This document shows, piece after piece, positions 23,737 to 31,114 of a stretch of DNA of 34,029 nucleotides (positions within the stretch are counted from its first letter, which is position 1; every line of letters begins with the position of its first letter). The stretch lies in contig JABUUE010000011.1 in assembly GCA_021443335.1 (NCBI GenBank), positions 1-34,029 of the forward strand, given 5' to 3'. A model generated the notes under the pieces. That model saw only the letters and a list, made by a program, of their open reading frames with translations. It was not told the origin of the DNA and did not search any database. The DNA is from Bacteroidaceae bacterium (lineage in GTDB: Bacteria > Bacteroidota > Bacteroidia > Bacteroidales > Bacteroidaceae). Position numbers and translations under genes: made by a program.

Positions 23737-24771
23737 TTAGAAAGCTGCTGCTTTAAGGTTCAAGCCTGCTTTTTCGTCAATGTTAAACATAAGGTTCATA
23801 TTTTGTACTGCCTGTCCGACAGCACCTTTGAGCAGATTGTCGATGATGGAGGTAACGACAATCTTCTTTCCGAACACCTCCGTATGCACGAGTGCTTTGT
23901 TGGTGTTGACAACCTGTTTAAGGTCGAGAGCCTTGTCAGAGTAGTGGGTGAACTCCGCGTCTTTGTAGAAGTCCTTGTACATTGCTGCCACTGTTTCCGC
24001 ATCAGTCGCCTTGTCAAGGGTAACTACCTCAGTGCAGAATATGCCGCGCGCGAAGTCGCCGCGATAAGGTATGAAGTCAACAGTGAAGCCGCTGTTCTCG
24101 TTGCTTGCGTTGATAGGCTCGTTGAGAGTGTCGATGGCGCGAGGCGCATCAGTTGGACGCAGCTCGTTGAGTGTCTGCGTAATCTCGTGAAGATGCTGGT
24201 GAGTGAAGAGCTTATACACGGAGAAGTTGTTGTTGCGCCAAGAGAAATGTGTTGTTGCGCCAGGCTTTTGTCCTGCGCCGGTAGAACCTGTTATGGCGTT
24301 TACAGCCACATCGTGTGTAAGCAGTCCTGCCTTTGCCAATGGCAGCAGTCCGAGTTGTATGCAGGTGGCGAAGCAACCAGGGTTGGCAAGATGGTTACAT
24401 TTGCAAATCTCGTCGCGGTAAATCTCTGGCAGACCGTAAACATAGTCGTGGTCGCCCTTTATGCGGAAGTCCTGTGCAAGGTCTATGATTTTCACGTTTG
24501 CCGGTATTGTGTGTTCCTTCAGGAACGCCTCGCTCTTGCCGTGACCGAAGCAGAAGAACACCACATCAACCTTGTCGAAAGGCATTTCGCTTGTGAACTT
24601 CAGGTCGGTATCGCCTATCAGTCCTTCGTGAACATCGCAGACGTTGTTGCCCGCGTTTGATTCAGAGTTGGCGAAAACAATCTCTGCCTGTGGGTGGTTT
24701 ATGAGCAGGCGTATCAGTTCGCCGCCTGTATATCCCGCCGCACCAAGAATACCAATTTTTATCTTTTCCAT
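23737..24771 (-). CDS. argC: N-acyl-gamma-glutamyl-phosphate reductase
   Basis: An NADPH-dependent reductase of arginine synthesis, making N-acyl-glutamate semialdehyde. The 344 aa show the Rossmann start IGILGAAGYTGGELIRLL, the catalytic Cys133 in LANPGCFATCIQLG, and GSTGAGQKPGATTHFSWRNNN. HQHLHEITQ, with the conserved His, follows. The C-terminus extends about 20 residues (NIDEKAGLNLKAAAF), slightly long. It heads the argC-argD pair. The neighbouring argG/argR seen in other Bacteroidales are not in the window. A MITE-like inverted-repeat element begins 13-16 nt upstream of its start codon and takes up most of its leader. Confidence 0.92.
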   Translation of the reverse strand: MEKIKIGILGAAGYTGGELIRLLINHPQAEIVFANSESNAGNNVCDVHEGLIGDTDLKFTSEMPFDKVDVVFFCFGHGKSEAFLKEHTIPANVKIIDLAQDFRIKGDHDYVYGLPEIYRDEICKCNHLANPGCFATCIQLGLLPLAKAGLLTHDVAVNAITGSTGAGQKPGATTHFSWRNNNFSVYKLFTHQHLHEITQTLNELRPTDAPRAIDTLNEPINASNENSGFTVDFIPYRGDFARGIFCTEVVTLDKATDAETVAAMYKDFYKDAEFTHYSDKALDLKQVVNTNKALVHTEVFGKKIVVTSIIDNLLKGAVGQAVQNMNLMFNIDEKAGLNLKAAAF

Positions 24772-24783
24772 TTTTATTATGTA

Positions 24784-24933
24784 TTTAGGTGGGTTCTATA
24801 AATTAGTGCCCACAAGTTAAATCATTAATGGGTTTATATATGGCTTGGTCATTTTGAGTTTTTTATTGGCATCTTATCTTCTCAATAAAAACTCTCAAAA
24901 ATGTCTCAAGCTAATTTATAGAACCCACCTTTA
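24784..24933. mobile_element. MITE-like element with 19-20 bp terminal inverted repeats
   Basis: AGGTGGGTTCTATAAATTAG at 24787-24806 is the exact reverse complement of 24911-24930. The 19-bp core is bounded on both sides by TTTA (24784-24787 and 24930-24933), a possible 4-bp target duplication. Inside lies a second, imperfect inverted repeat (CATTTTGAGTTTTTTATTG against CAATAAAAACTCTCAAAAATG). There is no ORF. At about 145 bp it has the size and build of a non-autonomous element. It lies directly upstream of argC. It could alternatively be a folded leader RNA. Confidence 0.6.
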
Positions 24934-25036
24934 AAGTACTTGCGAAGGCTAATGCTAATAGTTCGTGCTTTGCACGAGGCTAATGGTTAATGGCTATAGT
25001 TCACAAAATGTGAGCCTACAAGAGTAACTATTCAGT

Positions 25037-25070
25037 CCTCCCCCCTTGTGGGGGGAGTTAGAGGGGGGTG
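25037..25070. repeat. GC-rich CTAAC-palindrome, copy A (3' end of pdxB)
   Basis: CTCCCCCC TTGT GGGGGGAG hairpin followed by TTAGAGGGGGGTG. Read on the minus strand it supplies the last codons (STPL) and the TAA stop of pdxB. The build (C-rich run, CTAAC, palindrome) matches copies B and D. Confidence 0.75.
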
Positions 25071-26032
25071 CTTGTCTCCAACACCACCGGATATTCCTCT
25101 CTGAACCTCTCGAACAGTTCGGGATTAGCCATGAGTTTGTTGTGGTCACTCATAGGGTTATAGCCGATTTGCCCATCGCTTGGCGGCGTAATCTCTGCCG
25201 GGTGAGGGAGGTTGAAGAAGTCGCATAGCGCGCGGACAATCATGTTGTCGGCGTTGACCTTTCCGTTTGCCGAATAACCAGCGATGTGAGGAGTGGCTAT
25301 GAAGCAGCGTTTCAGCAGTTCCCTTGAGATGTTGGGCTCGTTCTCCCATGTGTCGATGACCAGTTCTGAGACAATTCCCCTGTCCTTCGCGTCGATAAGG
25401 GCGGCGGTGTCAATGACAGGTCCGCGGGCTGCGTTTATGATTACCGGCTTCTTCGTCAGTCGGCGGAAGAAGCCCCTGTCTGCCATGTGATATGTGGGGT
25501 AGGGACCGTCCTTGGTCAGCGGTGTGTGGAAAGTGATGATGTCGCAGTCGTAAACCTTGTCGAAAGTCTGTTCGGGGAATAGCAGAGGGTCATAGACATA
25601 CACATCCAAGCCCATATCCTTTGCCATTCTCGCCACCTTGCTACCCACATGACCGTGACCGATGACCGCCATCGTTGTACTTCGTAGTCCGCTTTTTGCC
25701 CTTTCATGGATGGCAGCCTTCAGACATTCTCTGACATACTGGCACACGCTGCCGGAGTTGCAGCCGGGGCAGTTTGTCCAGAATATTCCGCGCTTGGCGA
25801 GATACTCGGTGTCGATATGGTCGAAGCCTATTGTCGCTGTCCCCACAAACCGCACCTTCGAGCCTTCAAGAAGTTCCGCGTCGCATCGTGTCCTTGTGCG
25901 CACGATCAGTGCGTCGGCATCTGTAAGGTCTGCCTTCTTGATGTCGGTGGCATGGAGGAAAACCACCTCATCGGCTATTCCCTCAAGCGTTTCCCTGATA
26001 TATGGGATTTTGCTGTCGCAAACTATTTTCAT
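25058..26032 (-). CDS. pdxB: Erythronate-4-phosphate dehydrogenase
   Basis: Oxidises 4-phosphoerythronate in the DXP-dependent pathway to pyridoxal phosphate. The 324 aa belong to the D-2-hydroxyacid dehydrogenase family: NAD motif GHGHVG (125-130), catalytic Arg203 (NAARGPVID), Glu232 (DTWENEP) and His249 (TPHIAGYSANGK). The combination VRTRTRCD near residue 45 and GYSANGK is PdxB-like. It is somewhat short against the roughly 350-380 aa I expect, and its last residues and stop codon are supplied by a GC-rich repeat. The C-terminus may therefore have been remodelled by repeat insertion. A divergent promoter region is shared with the DUF4254 gene. Confidence 0.87.
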   Translation of the reverse strand: MKIVCDSKIPYIRETLEGIADEVVFLHATDIKKADLTDADALIVRTRTRCDAELLEGSKVRFVGTATIGFDHIDTEYLAKRGIFWTNCPGCNSGSVCQYVRECLKAAIHERAKSGLRSTTMAVIGHGHVGSKVARMAKDMGLDVYVYDPLLFPEQTFDKVYDCDIITFHTPLTKDGPYPTYHMADRGFFRRLTKKPVIINAARGPVIDTAALIDAKDRGIVSELVIDTWENEPNISRELLKRCFIATPHIAGYSANGKVNADNMIVRALCDFFNLPHPAEITPPSDGQIGYNPMSDHNKLMANPELFERFREEYPVVLETSTPL

Positions 26033-26061
26033 CGCTAAAGTCTCTTTTTGTGCGGAATTTG

Positions 26062-26092
26062 TTGCAAAGGTATAAAAAAAATTCTAACTTTG
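26062..26092 (+). promoter_or_regulatory. Sigma-ABfr-type promoter of the DUF4254-GT9 pair
   Basis: TTG (26062-26064), 20 nt, TAACTTTG (26085-26092), 38 nt before the DUF4254 start codon. Confidence 0.6.
26065..26072 (-). promoter_or_regulatory. -7 box (TACCTTTG) upstream of pdxB
   Basis: A minus-strand TAnnTTTG box 32 nt before the pdxB start. It overlaps the spacer of the plus-strand promoter, so the two divergent promoters are interleaved. Confidence 0.45.
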
Positions 26093-26130
26093 TCGCCAAA
26101 ATTAGAAATTAATTAATCTTTTATTGAACT

Positions 26131-26739
26131 ATGACATTCACACAGACCGCTAACGAAGTCTTTAACAAAGCAATCAACGATTATCATATAAAGGATGACA
26201 TAGAGACTCCGATAAGCAATCCCTACTCTGAAGGCACGATAGAAAACCGTCTGTATCTGAAAAACTGGATAGATACGGTGCAGTGGCATTTTGAGGATAT
26301 TATACGCGACCCGAACATTGACCCAGTGGAGGCTTTGGTGCTAAAACGCCGTATCGACAAGAGCAACCAGGACCGCACCGACCTCGTGGAGCAGATAGAC
26401 TCCTATTTCCTTGAGCTATACGCTGATGTTAAGGTCGTTCCCGATGCACAGATAAATACGGAAAGTCCTGCGTGGGCTGTTGACCGTCTGTCTATCCTCG
26501 CCCTGAAGATTTATCACATGAAGGAGCAGGTGGAGCGCGAGGGCGTATCGCAAGAGCATGTCCAGAAGTGCCAGGCAAAGCTGAATGTGCTGCTCGAACA
26601 GCAGGTTGACCTATCAACAGCCATCGACCAGCTCTTGGCAGACATAGCCGCTGGCAGAAAATACATGAAGGTTTACCGCCAGATGAAGATGTACAACGAC
26701 CCAACGACCAATCCTGTGCTGTATAAGAACAATGGATAG
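26131..26739 (+). CDS. DUF4254 domain protein
   Basis: A 202-aa all-helical, charged cytosolic protein that I recognise as DUF4254, commonly found next to a family 9 glycosyltransferase in Bacteroidetes. Features seen are YSEGTIENRLYLKNWIDTVQWHFEDIIRDPNIDP, an invariant-looking IDKSNQDRTDLVEQID segment, and AWAVDRLSILALKIYHMKEQ. No catalytic motif is apparent. Its stop overlaps the GT9 start by 8 nt (ATGGATAG), so the pair is translationally coupled. A partner role for GT9 in lipopolysaccharide or capsule synthesis is an inference from this coupling. Confidence 0.8.
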   Translation: MTFTQTANEVFNKAINDYHIKDDIETPISNPYSEGTIENRLYLKNWIDTVQWHFEDIIRDPNIDPVEALVLKRRIDKSNQDRTDLVEQIDSYFLELYADVKVVPDAQINTESPAWAVDRLSILALKIYHMKEQVEREGVSQEHVQKCQAKLNVLLEQQVDLSTAIDQLLADIAAGRKYMKVYRQMKMYNDPTTNPVLYKNNG

Positions 26740-27802
26740 TATCCTCATCATACGGCTATCAGCCCTTGGCGATGTTGCGATGTTAGTGCCTGTAGTGAAG
26801 GCGTTAGCATCGCAACATCCTGATTTAAGGATTACCGTTCTTTCCGCAAAGTTCCTGCGCCCTCTTTTTGAGGATATCTCCGACAATGTGAGCTTCGTGC
26901 CGTTCGACAAGAAAGGGGAGCATAGGGGACTAAAGGGACTTTACCGTCTCTACAGGCAATTGAGGAAGGAAGGCTTTACCTATGTTGCTGACTGCCACGA
27001 CGTGTTGCGTACGAAGGTTCTGCGCCTTTTGTTTGCTTTTGACAACATCTTGTCTGTCTTCGGCAGAGGAGCAAAGACTGCCGTGGCGCATATCAATAAG
27101 CATCGTGCAGGCAAGCGCGCTTTGGTGCGTGAGAAGAACAAGGTGCTTGTCCAGCAGCCCACCTCATTCGAGAATTATGCGGAGACGATAGGGCAGTATC
27201 TGAATCTACACCTCTCCCTAACCCTACCCCCAAAGCGGGGAGGGGACTATAAAGTTAGTCTCAAGAACTGCTTACAAGAAAGTGAATCAAACAGTAAAGC
27301 ATCTATCGGCATCGCTCCTTTTGCCGCTCACGAGGGTAAGATTTATCCGTTAGAGAAGAGCTTTGAAGTTCTTCGACTGCTGCTCGACCGCGGCTGTAAG
27401 TTATATCTTTTCGGGGCTGGCGAGAAGGAACTTGCCGTGTTCCGCGATTGGCGCGAACGACTTGGCGGCTGCGAGAATGTCTTGCTTCCACCTTATGGCG
27501 AGGGAGGACTGAAGGCGGAGCTGCGGCTGATGGCGCAGTTGGACTGCATGATTACCATGGACAGCGGCAATATGCACCTCGCCTCCATCGCAGGTACGCG
27601 GGTGGTAAGCGTCTGGGGTGCAACGCATCCCCTTGCCGGTTTTCTCGGCTGGCAGCAGAACGTCGCCGACTGTGTGCAAATAGATATGCCCTGCCGCCCC
27701 TGCAGCATCTACGGCAACAAGCCCTGTCGCTTTGGCAATTATCCTTGCCTTAACCGCATTACACCCGAAGACATAGTGAACAAAGTCTTGGGCGAGACTT
27801 AG
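26732..27802 (+). CDS. Glycosyltransferase family 9 (heptosyltransferase-like)
   Basis: A GT-B transferase of lipopolysaccharide core or related glycan synthesis, acting at the inner face of the inner membrane. The 356 aa show the GT9 N-terminus ILIIRLSALGDVAMLVPVVKAL, and in the C-terminal domain IGIAPFAAHEGKIYPLEK and DCMITMDSGNMHLASIAGTRVVSVWGATHP, the nucleotide-sugar site. At residues about 161-172 (LSLTLPPKRGGD), in the linker between the two domains, the frame is built from a GC-rich repeat (copy B) found elsewhere in the window. The reading frame survives the insertion. Donor sugar unknown. Confidence 0.87.
   Translation: MDSILIIRLSALGDVAMLVPVVKALASQHPDLRITVLSAKFLRPLFEDISDNVSFVPFDKKGEHRGLKGLYRLYRQLRKEGFTYVADCHDVLRTKVLRLLFAFDNILSVFGRGAKTAVAHINKHRAGKRALVREKNKVLVQQPTSFENYAETIGQYLNLHLSLTLPPKRGGDYKVSLKNCLQESESNSKASIGIAPFAAHEGKIYPLEKSFEVLRLLLDRGCKLYLFGAGEKELAVFRDWRERLGGCENVLLPPYGEGGLKAELRLMAQLDCMITMDSGNMHLASIAGTRVVSVWGATHPLAGFLGWQQNVADCVQIDMPCRPCSIYGNKPCRFGNYPCLNRITPEDIVNKVLGET
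27211..27247 (+). repeat. GC-rich CTAAC-palindrome, copy B (inside the GT9 gene)
   Basis: CCTCTCCCTAACCCTACCCC followed by CAAAG and CGGGGAGGGG. It aligns with the reverse complement of copy D (GCCTCACCCCTAACCCCTCT...). It is read in frame as LSLTLPPKRGGD. Confidence 0.75.
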
Positions 27803-27831
27803 GGGGAGTGTGATATGAGTTGCTATGAGTT

Positions 27832-27938
27832 GCTATGATACTTGAGATCTGTATCCCTGATACTCGAAGCGAGTTTCTATGATACTCGAAGCGAGTTTCT
27901 ATGATACTCGAAGCGAGTTTCTATGACACTCAAATCAT
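27832..27938. repeat. 22-bp tandem array, second locus
   Basis: Units with a 22-bp period beginning GTTTCTATGATACTC, here ending GAAGCGA, with two exact copies at 27873-27916 and degenerate ones on both sides. Within each unit ACTCG-AAG-CGAGT can fold. Period and first 15 bases match the array at 6989-7098. Confidence 0.85.
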
Positions 27939-28062
27939 CTTCCTTAGAGAATCGATTTAGAACTCCCCGTGAAACATATCAAAACTCTATGACAAAATTT
28001 TTTTTTCTCCCTGCGTTTTGACCCAAATGTCATAGGAAAATCGAGCGAACCGCTGTGAAACA

Positions 28063-28101
28063 TTTTTAACCCAAACGTCCCAATGAACTTTTTGGCTTTA
28101 A
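28063..28101. repeat. AACCC...GGCTT element, copy 1
   Basis: TTTTTAACCCAAACGTCCCA then ATGAACTTTTTGGCTTTAA. It matches the fuller copy at 32515-32555 along its length, with the right arm degenerate (GGCTTTAA for GGGTTAAAA). Confidence 0.6.
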
Positions 28102-28186
28102 GGTGTAATATGGGTGTTATGCTTTACTTTTGTGGAAGATACTGAAGATTTGTGCGCTTTTGTTTCGTGGTTTACAGAATATTCAC

Positions 28187-28194
28187 TAAATTTG
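28187..28194 (+). promoter_or_regulatory. -7 box (TAAATTTG) upstream of the sugar-acid operon
   Basis: A TAnnTTTG box 34 nt before the first gene of the operon, lying between inverted GTTTAC (28170-28175) and GTAAAC (28200-28205). The flanking inverted repeat is a candidate operator for the LacI-type regulator; that is inference. Confidence 0.45.
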
Positions 28195-28228
28195 CCGCGG
28201 TAAACTAAGATTAATAATCAATACTGCC

Positions 28229-28897
28229 ATGATAAAAGTAACAGCTGTACACACTGCAATGGCTTTGGTAGAGCCATTGACAAAGATTTTTCGTGAGTAT
28301 CTACCAGAAGTGAAACTAAACCACATAGCAGACGACAGCCTCATTCAGGAGGTTATTGCCAACAATGAGGTTACGCCAGCCGTGAAACGCCGACTGTTGG
28401 CTTATTATTTGACAGCCGCTGACAGTGGGGCTGATGTGGTCTTCAACTGTTGTTCTTCTGTTGGTGACATTGCTGATTTGGGCAACACCATAGCACCGAT
28501 TCCTGTCTTCCGTATAGACTATCCTATGGCGGTGCAGGCAGTAAACTCGGCAAAGCGCATAGCCGTTGTGTCAACACTCAGCACCACTCTTGACCCAACA
28601 CGCCGACTGTTGGAGCGCGCTGCCCGTGAGGCGGGTAAGGATGTGGAGCTGATAGACGCTCTCGCTGACGGTGCCTTTGCTGCCGGACAGAGTGGCGACG
28701 GAGCGACACACGACCGTCTTATTCAGGAAGCGGCGGAAAAGGTTGCCGATAAGGTAGATCTCTTTGTCCTTGCCCAAGGCTCAATGGCGCGCATGGAGCA
28801 GAAACTTTCGGAGATAACCGGCAAGCCTGTGCTTTCAAGTCCGGTGTCTGGAGTTAAGGGGTTGAGAGAGTTTTTACAGGCGCAGGGAAAGATTTAA
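28229..28897 (+). CDS. Asp/Glu racemase-superfamily protein with a single catalytic cysteine
   Basis: A 222-aa protein of the Asp/Glu/hydantoin racemase fold: AVHTAMALVEPLTKIF at the start, GADVVFNCCSSVGD (Cys74/75) where the first catalytic cysteine belongs, and KRIAVVSTLSTTLDPTRRLLERAA in the second half. The position of the second catalytic cysteine (usually LGCTH) reads VLAQGSMARM (about 180-189), so the two-cysteine racemisation mechanism should not operate. Single-cysteine relatives include decarboxylases and isomerases. It is the first gene of the run with an MFS transporter, a BKACE enzyme and a DUF1537 kinase. It probably acts on the same acid substrate, as isomerase or decarboxylase; the exact reaction is unknown. 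Confidence 0.78.
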   Translation: MIKVTAVHTAMALVEPLTKIFREYLPEVKLNHIADDSLIQEVIANNEVTPAVKRRLLAYYLTAADSGADVVFNCCSSVGDIADLGNTIAPIPVFRIDYPMAVQAVNSAKRIAVVSTLSTTLDPTRRLLERAAREAGKDVELIDALADGAFAAGQSGDGATHDRLIQEAAEKVADKVDLFVLAQGSMARMEQKLSEITGKPVLSSPVSGVKGLREFLQAQGKI

Positions 28898-28930
28898 GCC
28901 ATATATGTTCTATTGAATTTTTGGGGTTTA
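28895..28930. repeat. AACCC...GGGTT element, copy 2
   Basis: Starts at the stop codon of the racemase-like gene: TAAGCCATATATGTTCTATT then GAATTTTTGGGGTTTA. It matches copy 3 (CCCATATACGTTCTAATGAA) and bridges to the MFS gene leader. Confidence 0.6.
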
Positions 28931-28943
28931 ACCAATCTGAATT

Positions 28944-30188
28944 ATGAAAAAACGAACTTGGATTCTTGTCCTATTGGTTCTTCTCGGTGTAATAACCTTT
29001 CTCGACCGCATAAACATCAGTGTTGCCGGCGAGTCGATGATGAGGGATTTGCACCTGAGTGAGAAAGAGTGGGGCTGGATAATGAGCATCTTCACCCTCT
29101 CGTATGGACTTATGCAGTTACCGATGGGTGCCCTTGGCGACAAGCGTGGCCATCGCTCCATACTGTCGTTGATAGTGCTATGGTGGTCTGCCTTCACCTT
29201 CTTTACAGGCATGGCTGGCGGCTTTGTGTCGCTTCTCGTCATCCGCTTTCTGTTCGGTGTGGGCGAGGCTGGCGCTTCGCCTTGCAGCACGGGCGTTGTC
29301 AGTCGCTGGTTTCCGAAGGAGGAAGTGGGCAAGGCGCAAGGCTTTATCTGGGCGGCAAGTCGTATGGGTGGTGCGCTGACGCCGTTTATTGTCATCCCGA
29401 TAGTGGCTGTCGATTGGCGCTGGGCGTTTTATATCATGGGAATTGTAGGCTGTCTGTGGGTGGTGTTATGGTATCTTTTCTATCGTAACGACCCTAAGCA
29501 GATGAGAGGAATTACCGAGGAGGAACTGTCGGAGATACCGCAGTTGGATGTTTCCGCAGTAGAGTCATCGCGGCAGAAGTCAGAGGATGCCATTCCTTGG
29601 CGGCGAATGTTCACATCTGTGCAGTTCTGGCTTCTTCTCTCAATGTATTTCTTTTACGCTTTTGCCAGTTGGTTCTTCTTCACTTGGTTCCCGATATTCA
29701 TGAGCAAGGGTCGCGGATTTGACCAGAGCGAACTGACTTACGCCATTGCTGTGCCTTTCCTTATGAGTATGGTGGGCAACATCTTTGGTGGTTATCTAAC
29801 AGATAAGCTTACGGCGCGTTATGGACTGAAGGTTGGGCGTAAGGCGCAAGGTGTGGGCGCTCTTGTTGTAAGTGCGATATTCATGTTCCTTGCTGCGTTT
29901 ATACCGGGTAAGATGGAAGTGTTCATCTTCCTCTCGCTGTGCTTTGGCGTGATAGACCTTATGCTGCCAAGTGCGTGGGCTTTGTGTATAGATATCGGCA
30001 AGAAATATGCGGGTGCGGTGTCTGGCGCCATGAACACTGCCGGTAATCTCGGCGGCTTTGTCTGCGCCACACTCTTTGGCTATCTCGTAAGCTCCACTGG
30101 CGACTATAACCTTCCGCTCTATTGCATCTCGGGAATGTTGGTGATAAGCGCGGTGCTGTTCATGTGTATTGACCCGACGAAGGAATAA
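28944..30188 (+). CDS. MFS transporter, anion:cation symporter-type
   Basis: A 12-helix major facilitator of 414 aa, probably an organic-acid/H+ symporter in the inner membrane. The first helix ends ITFLDRINISVAGE and is followed by the loop MGALGDKRGHRS, features shared with the galactonate/glucarate/threonate-type ACS family. GVGEAGASPCSTGVVSRWFPKEE and the central cytosolic loop (about 190-215) follow. A second loop motif (YLTDKLTARYGLKVGRK) marks the second half. Its place between an acid-modifying protein and a DUF1537 kinase supports uptake of a sugar acid or similar carboxylate. The substrate is not determinable from sequence. Confidence 0.85.
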   Translation: MKKRTWILVLLVLLGVITFLDRINISVAGESMMRDLHLSEKEWGWIMSIFTLSYGLMQLPMGALGDKRGHRSILSLIVLWWSAFTFFTGMAGGFVSLLVIRFLFGVGEAGASPCSTGVVSRWFPKEEVGKAQGFIWAASRMGGALTPFIVIPIVAVDWRWAFYIMGIVGCLWVVLWYLFYRNDPKQMRGITEEELSEIPQLDVSAVESSRQKSEDAIPWRRMFTSVQFWLLLSMYFFYAFASWFFFTWFPIFMSKGRGFDQSELTYAIAVPFLMSMVGNIFGGYLTDKLTARYGLKVGRKAQGVGALVVSAIFMFLAAFIPGKMEVFIFLSLCFGVIDLMLPSAWALCIDIGKKYAGAVSGAMNTAGNLGGFVCATLFGYLVSSTGDYNLPLYCISGMLVISAVLFMCIDPTKE

Positions 30189-30194
30189 AATAAA

Positions 30195-30257
30195 GTAGTT
30201 CAAGGAGTTACAAGAAGTCCAAGAAGTTCAAGGAGTCCAAGAAGGCTAAGAAGTTCT
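30195..30257 (+). repeat. 9-bp tandem array between MFS and BKACE genes
   Basis: Seven 9-bp units (AGTTCAAGG, AGTTACAAG, AAGTCCAAG, AAGTTCAAG, GAGTCCAAG, AAGGCTAAG, AAGTTCTAA). This is the reverse-complement form of the TCCTTGAAC array before dnaG. It ends 15 nt before the BKACE start. Confidence 0.8.
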
Positions 30258-30272
30258 AATAAAAATAATATT

Positions 30273-31103
30273 ATGCGAAAAATAATTGTTACGGTGGCTC
30301 CCGTATGTCACGTAGGGAAGACTGTTCCTGCGGTTAGTAAGAATCCGCTTACGCCTGAGGCTATTGCTGAGGATGTGATAAACTGCGCAAAACTTGGCGC
30401 TTCGATGGTACATCTGCACACGCGAGACCTTGAAGGCAATATCACTTTCAAACTTGATGTGTTTCAGCAGACTATCGACCTTATCCGTAAGGAAAGCGAT
30501 ATCATAATCCAAAGTTCTACTGGCGGTTTGTCGTCCCTGAGTCTTGAAGACCGCTGCGTATGTCTTAATGTACCAGCGGTGGAGATGGCAAGTCTGAATA
30601 TGGGTTCGGTGAACTTCGGCGATACTGTCTATGTGAACACGCTGCCTGAGATTCGCTATTGGGCAGACCGCATAGAGAAGGCTGGCGCTGTTCCGGAGAT
30701 GGAGCTGTTTGACCTCTCTCATGTTGAAACCTGCACACGTCTTGCCGACGAGGGTGTTCTTCGTCGTCCACTGCATTATAATTTCTGTGTCGGTCCTGGC
30801 GCATCAAGCAATCTGAGTGCTAACGCAAAGGTTCTGCAACTGATGCTTGCGCTTGCGGAAGAAGGCTCTTCATGGGGCGTGAACCACGATGCCATGAAAG
30901 ACCAGACGCTGCTCGCCACAGCCATTGGTATGGGTGCTAATGCTGTTCGCGTAGGCTTTGAAGATAGTTTCTATTATGCTGAAGGAAAGGCTGCCGAGAC
31001 CAATGCGGAACTTCTCCAACACCTTCTGGAAATCCTTGACCGCTTGGGATGCGAACCAGCAACACCAGACGAGGCACGAAGAATGTTAGGTATGAAACGA
31101 TAA
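30273..31103 (+). CDS. BKACE-family beta-keto acid cleavage enzyme (DUF849)
   Basis: A Zn-dependent TIM-barrel enzyme of 276 aa. Family members condense a beta-keto acid with acetyl-CoA and cleave it to acetoacetate plus a CoA ester (Kce of lysine fermentation is the founder). The zinc ligands are HLH in MVHLHTRD (His48, His50) and Glu230; Arg226 and Asp231 in RVGFEDS match the catalytic positions of Kce, and Ser82 is also present. The entry loop (TVAPVCHVGKTVPAVSKNPLTPE) differs from the common AVNGA...P form, suggesting another substrate. Its position before a DUF1537 kinase suggests a 3-keto sugar acid or related beta-keto acid. The kinase gene starts 11 nt downstream. Confidence 0.85.
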   Translation: MRKIIVTVAPVCHVGKTVPAVSKNPLTPEAIAEDVINCAKLGASMVHLHTRDLEGNITFKLDVFQQTIDLIRKESDIIIQSSTGGLSSLSLEDRCVCLNVPAVEMASLNMGSVNFGDTVYVNTLPEIRYWADRIEKAGAVPEMELFDLSHVETCTRLADEGVLRRPLHYNFCVGPGASSNLSANAKVLQLMLALAEEGSSWGVNHDAMKDQTLLATAIGMGANAVRVGFEDSFYYAEGKAAETNAELLQHLLEILDRLGCEPATPDEARRMLGMKR

Positions 31104-31114
31104 CCTTATACCCT

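Larger units (their letters stand above)
27803..28228. other. Repeat-rich gap between GT9 and the sugar-acid locus
   Basis: No gene seen. It contains the second 22-bp array, one AACCC...GGCTT element, an AT-rich stretch, and promoter-like TAnnTTTG boxes (28125-28132 TACTTTTG and 28187-28194 TAAATTTG). Confidence 0.7.

Noticed and set aside
23803-24660. 285-aa plus-strand ORF antisense to argC
   Set aside because: argC shows complete motifs on the other strand; this ORF has no recognisable domain and exists because of codon bias in argC.
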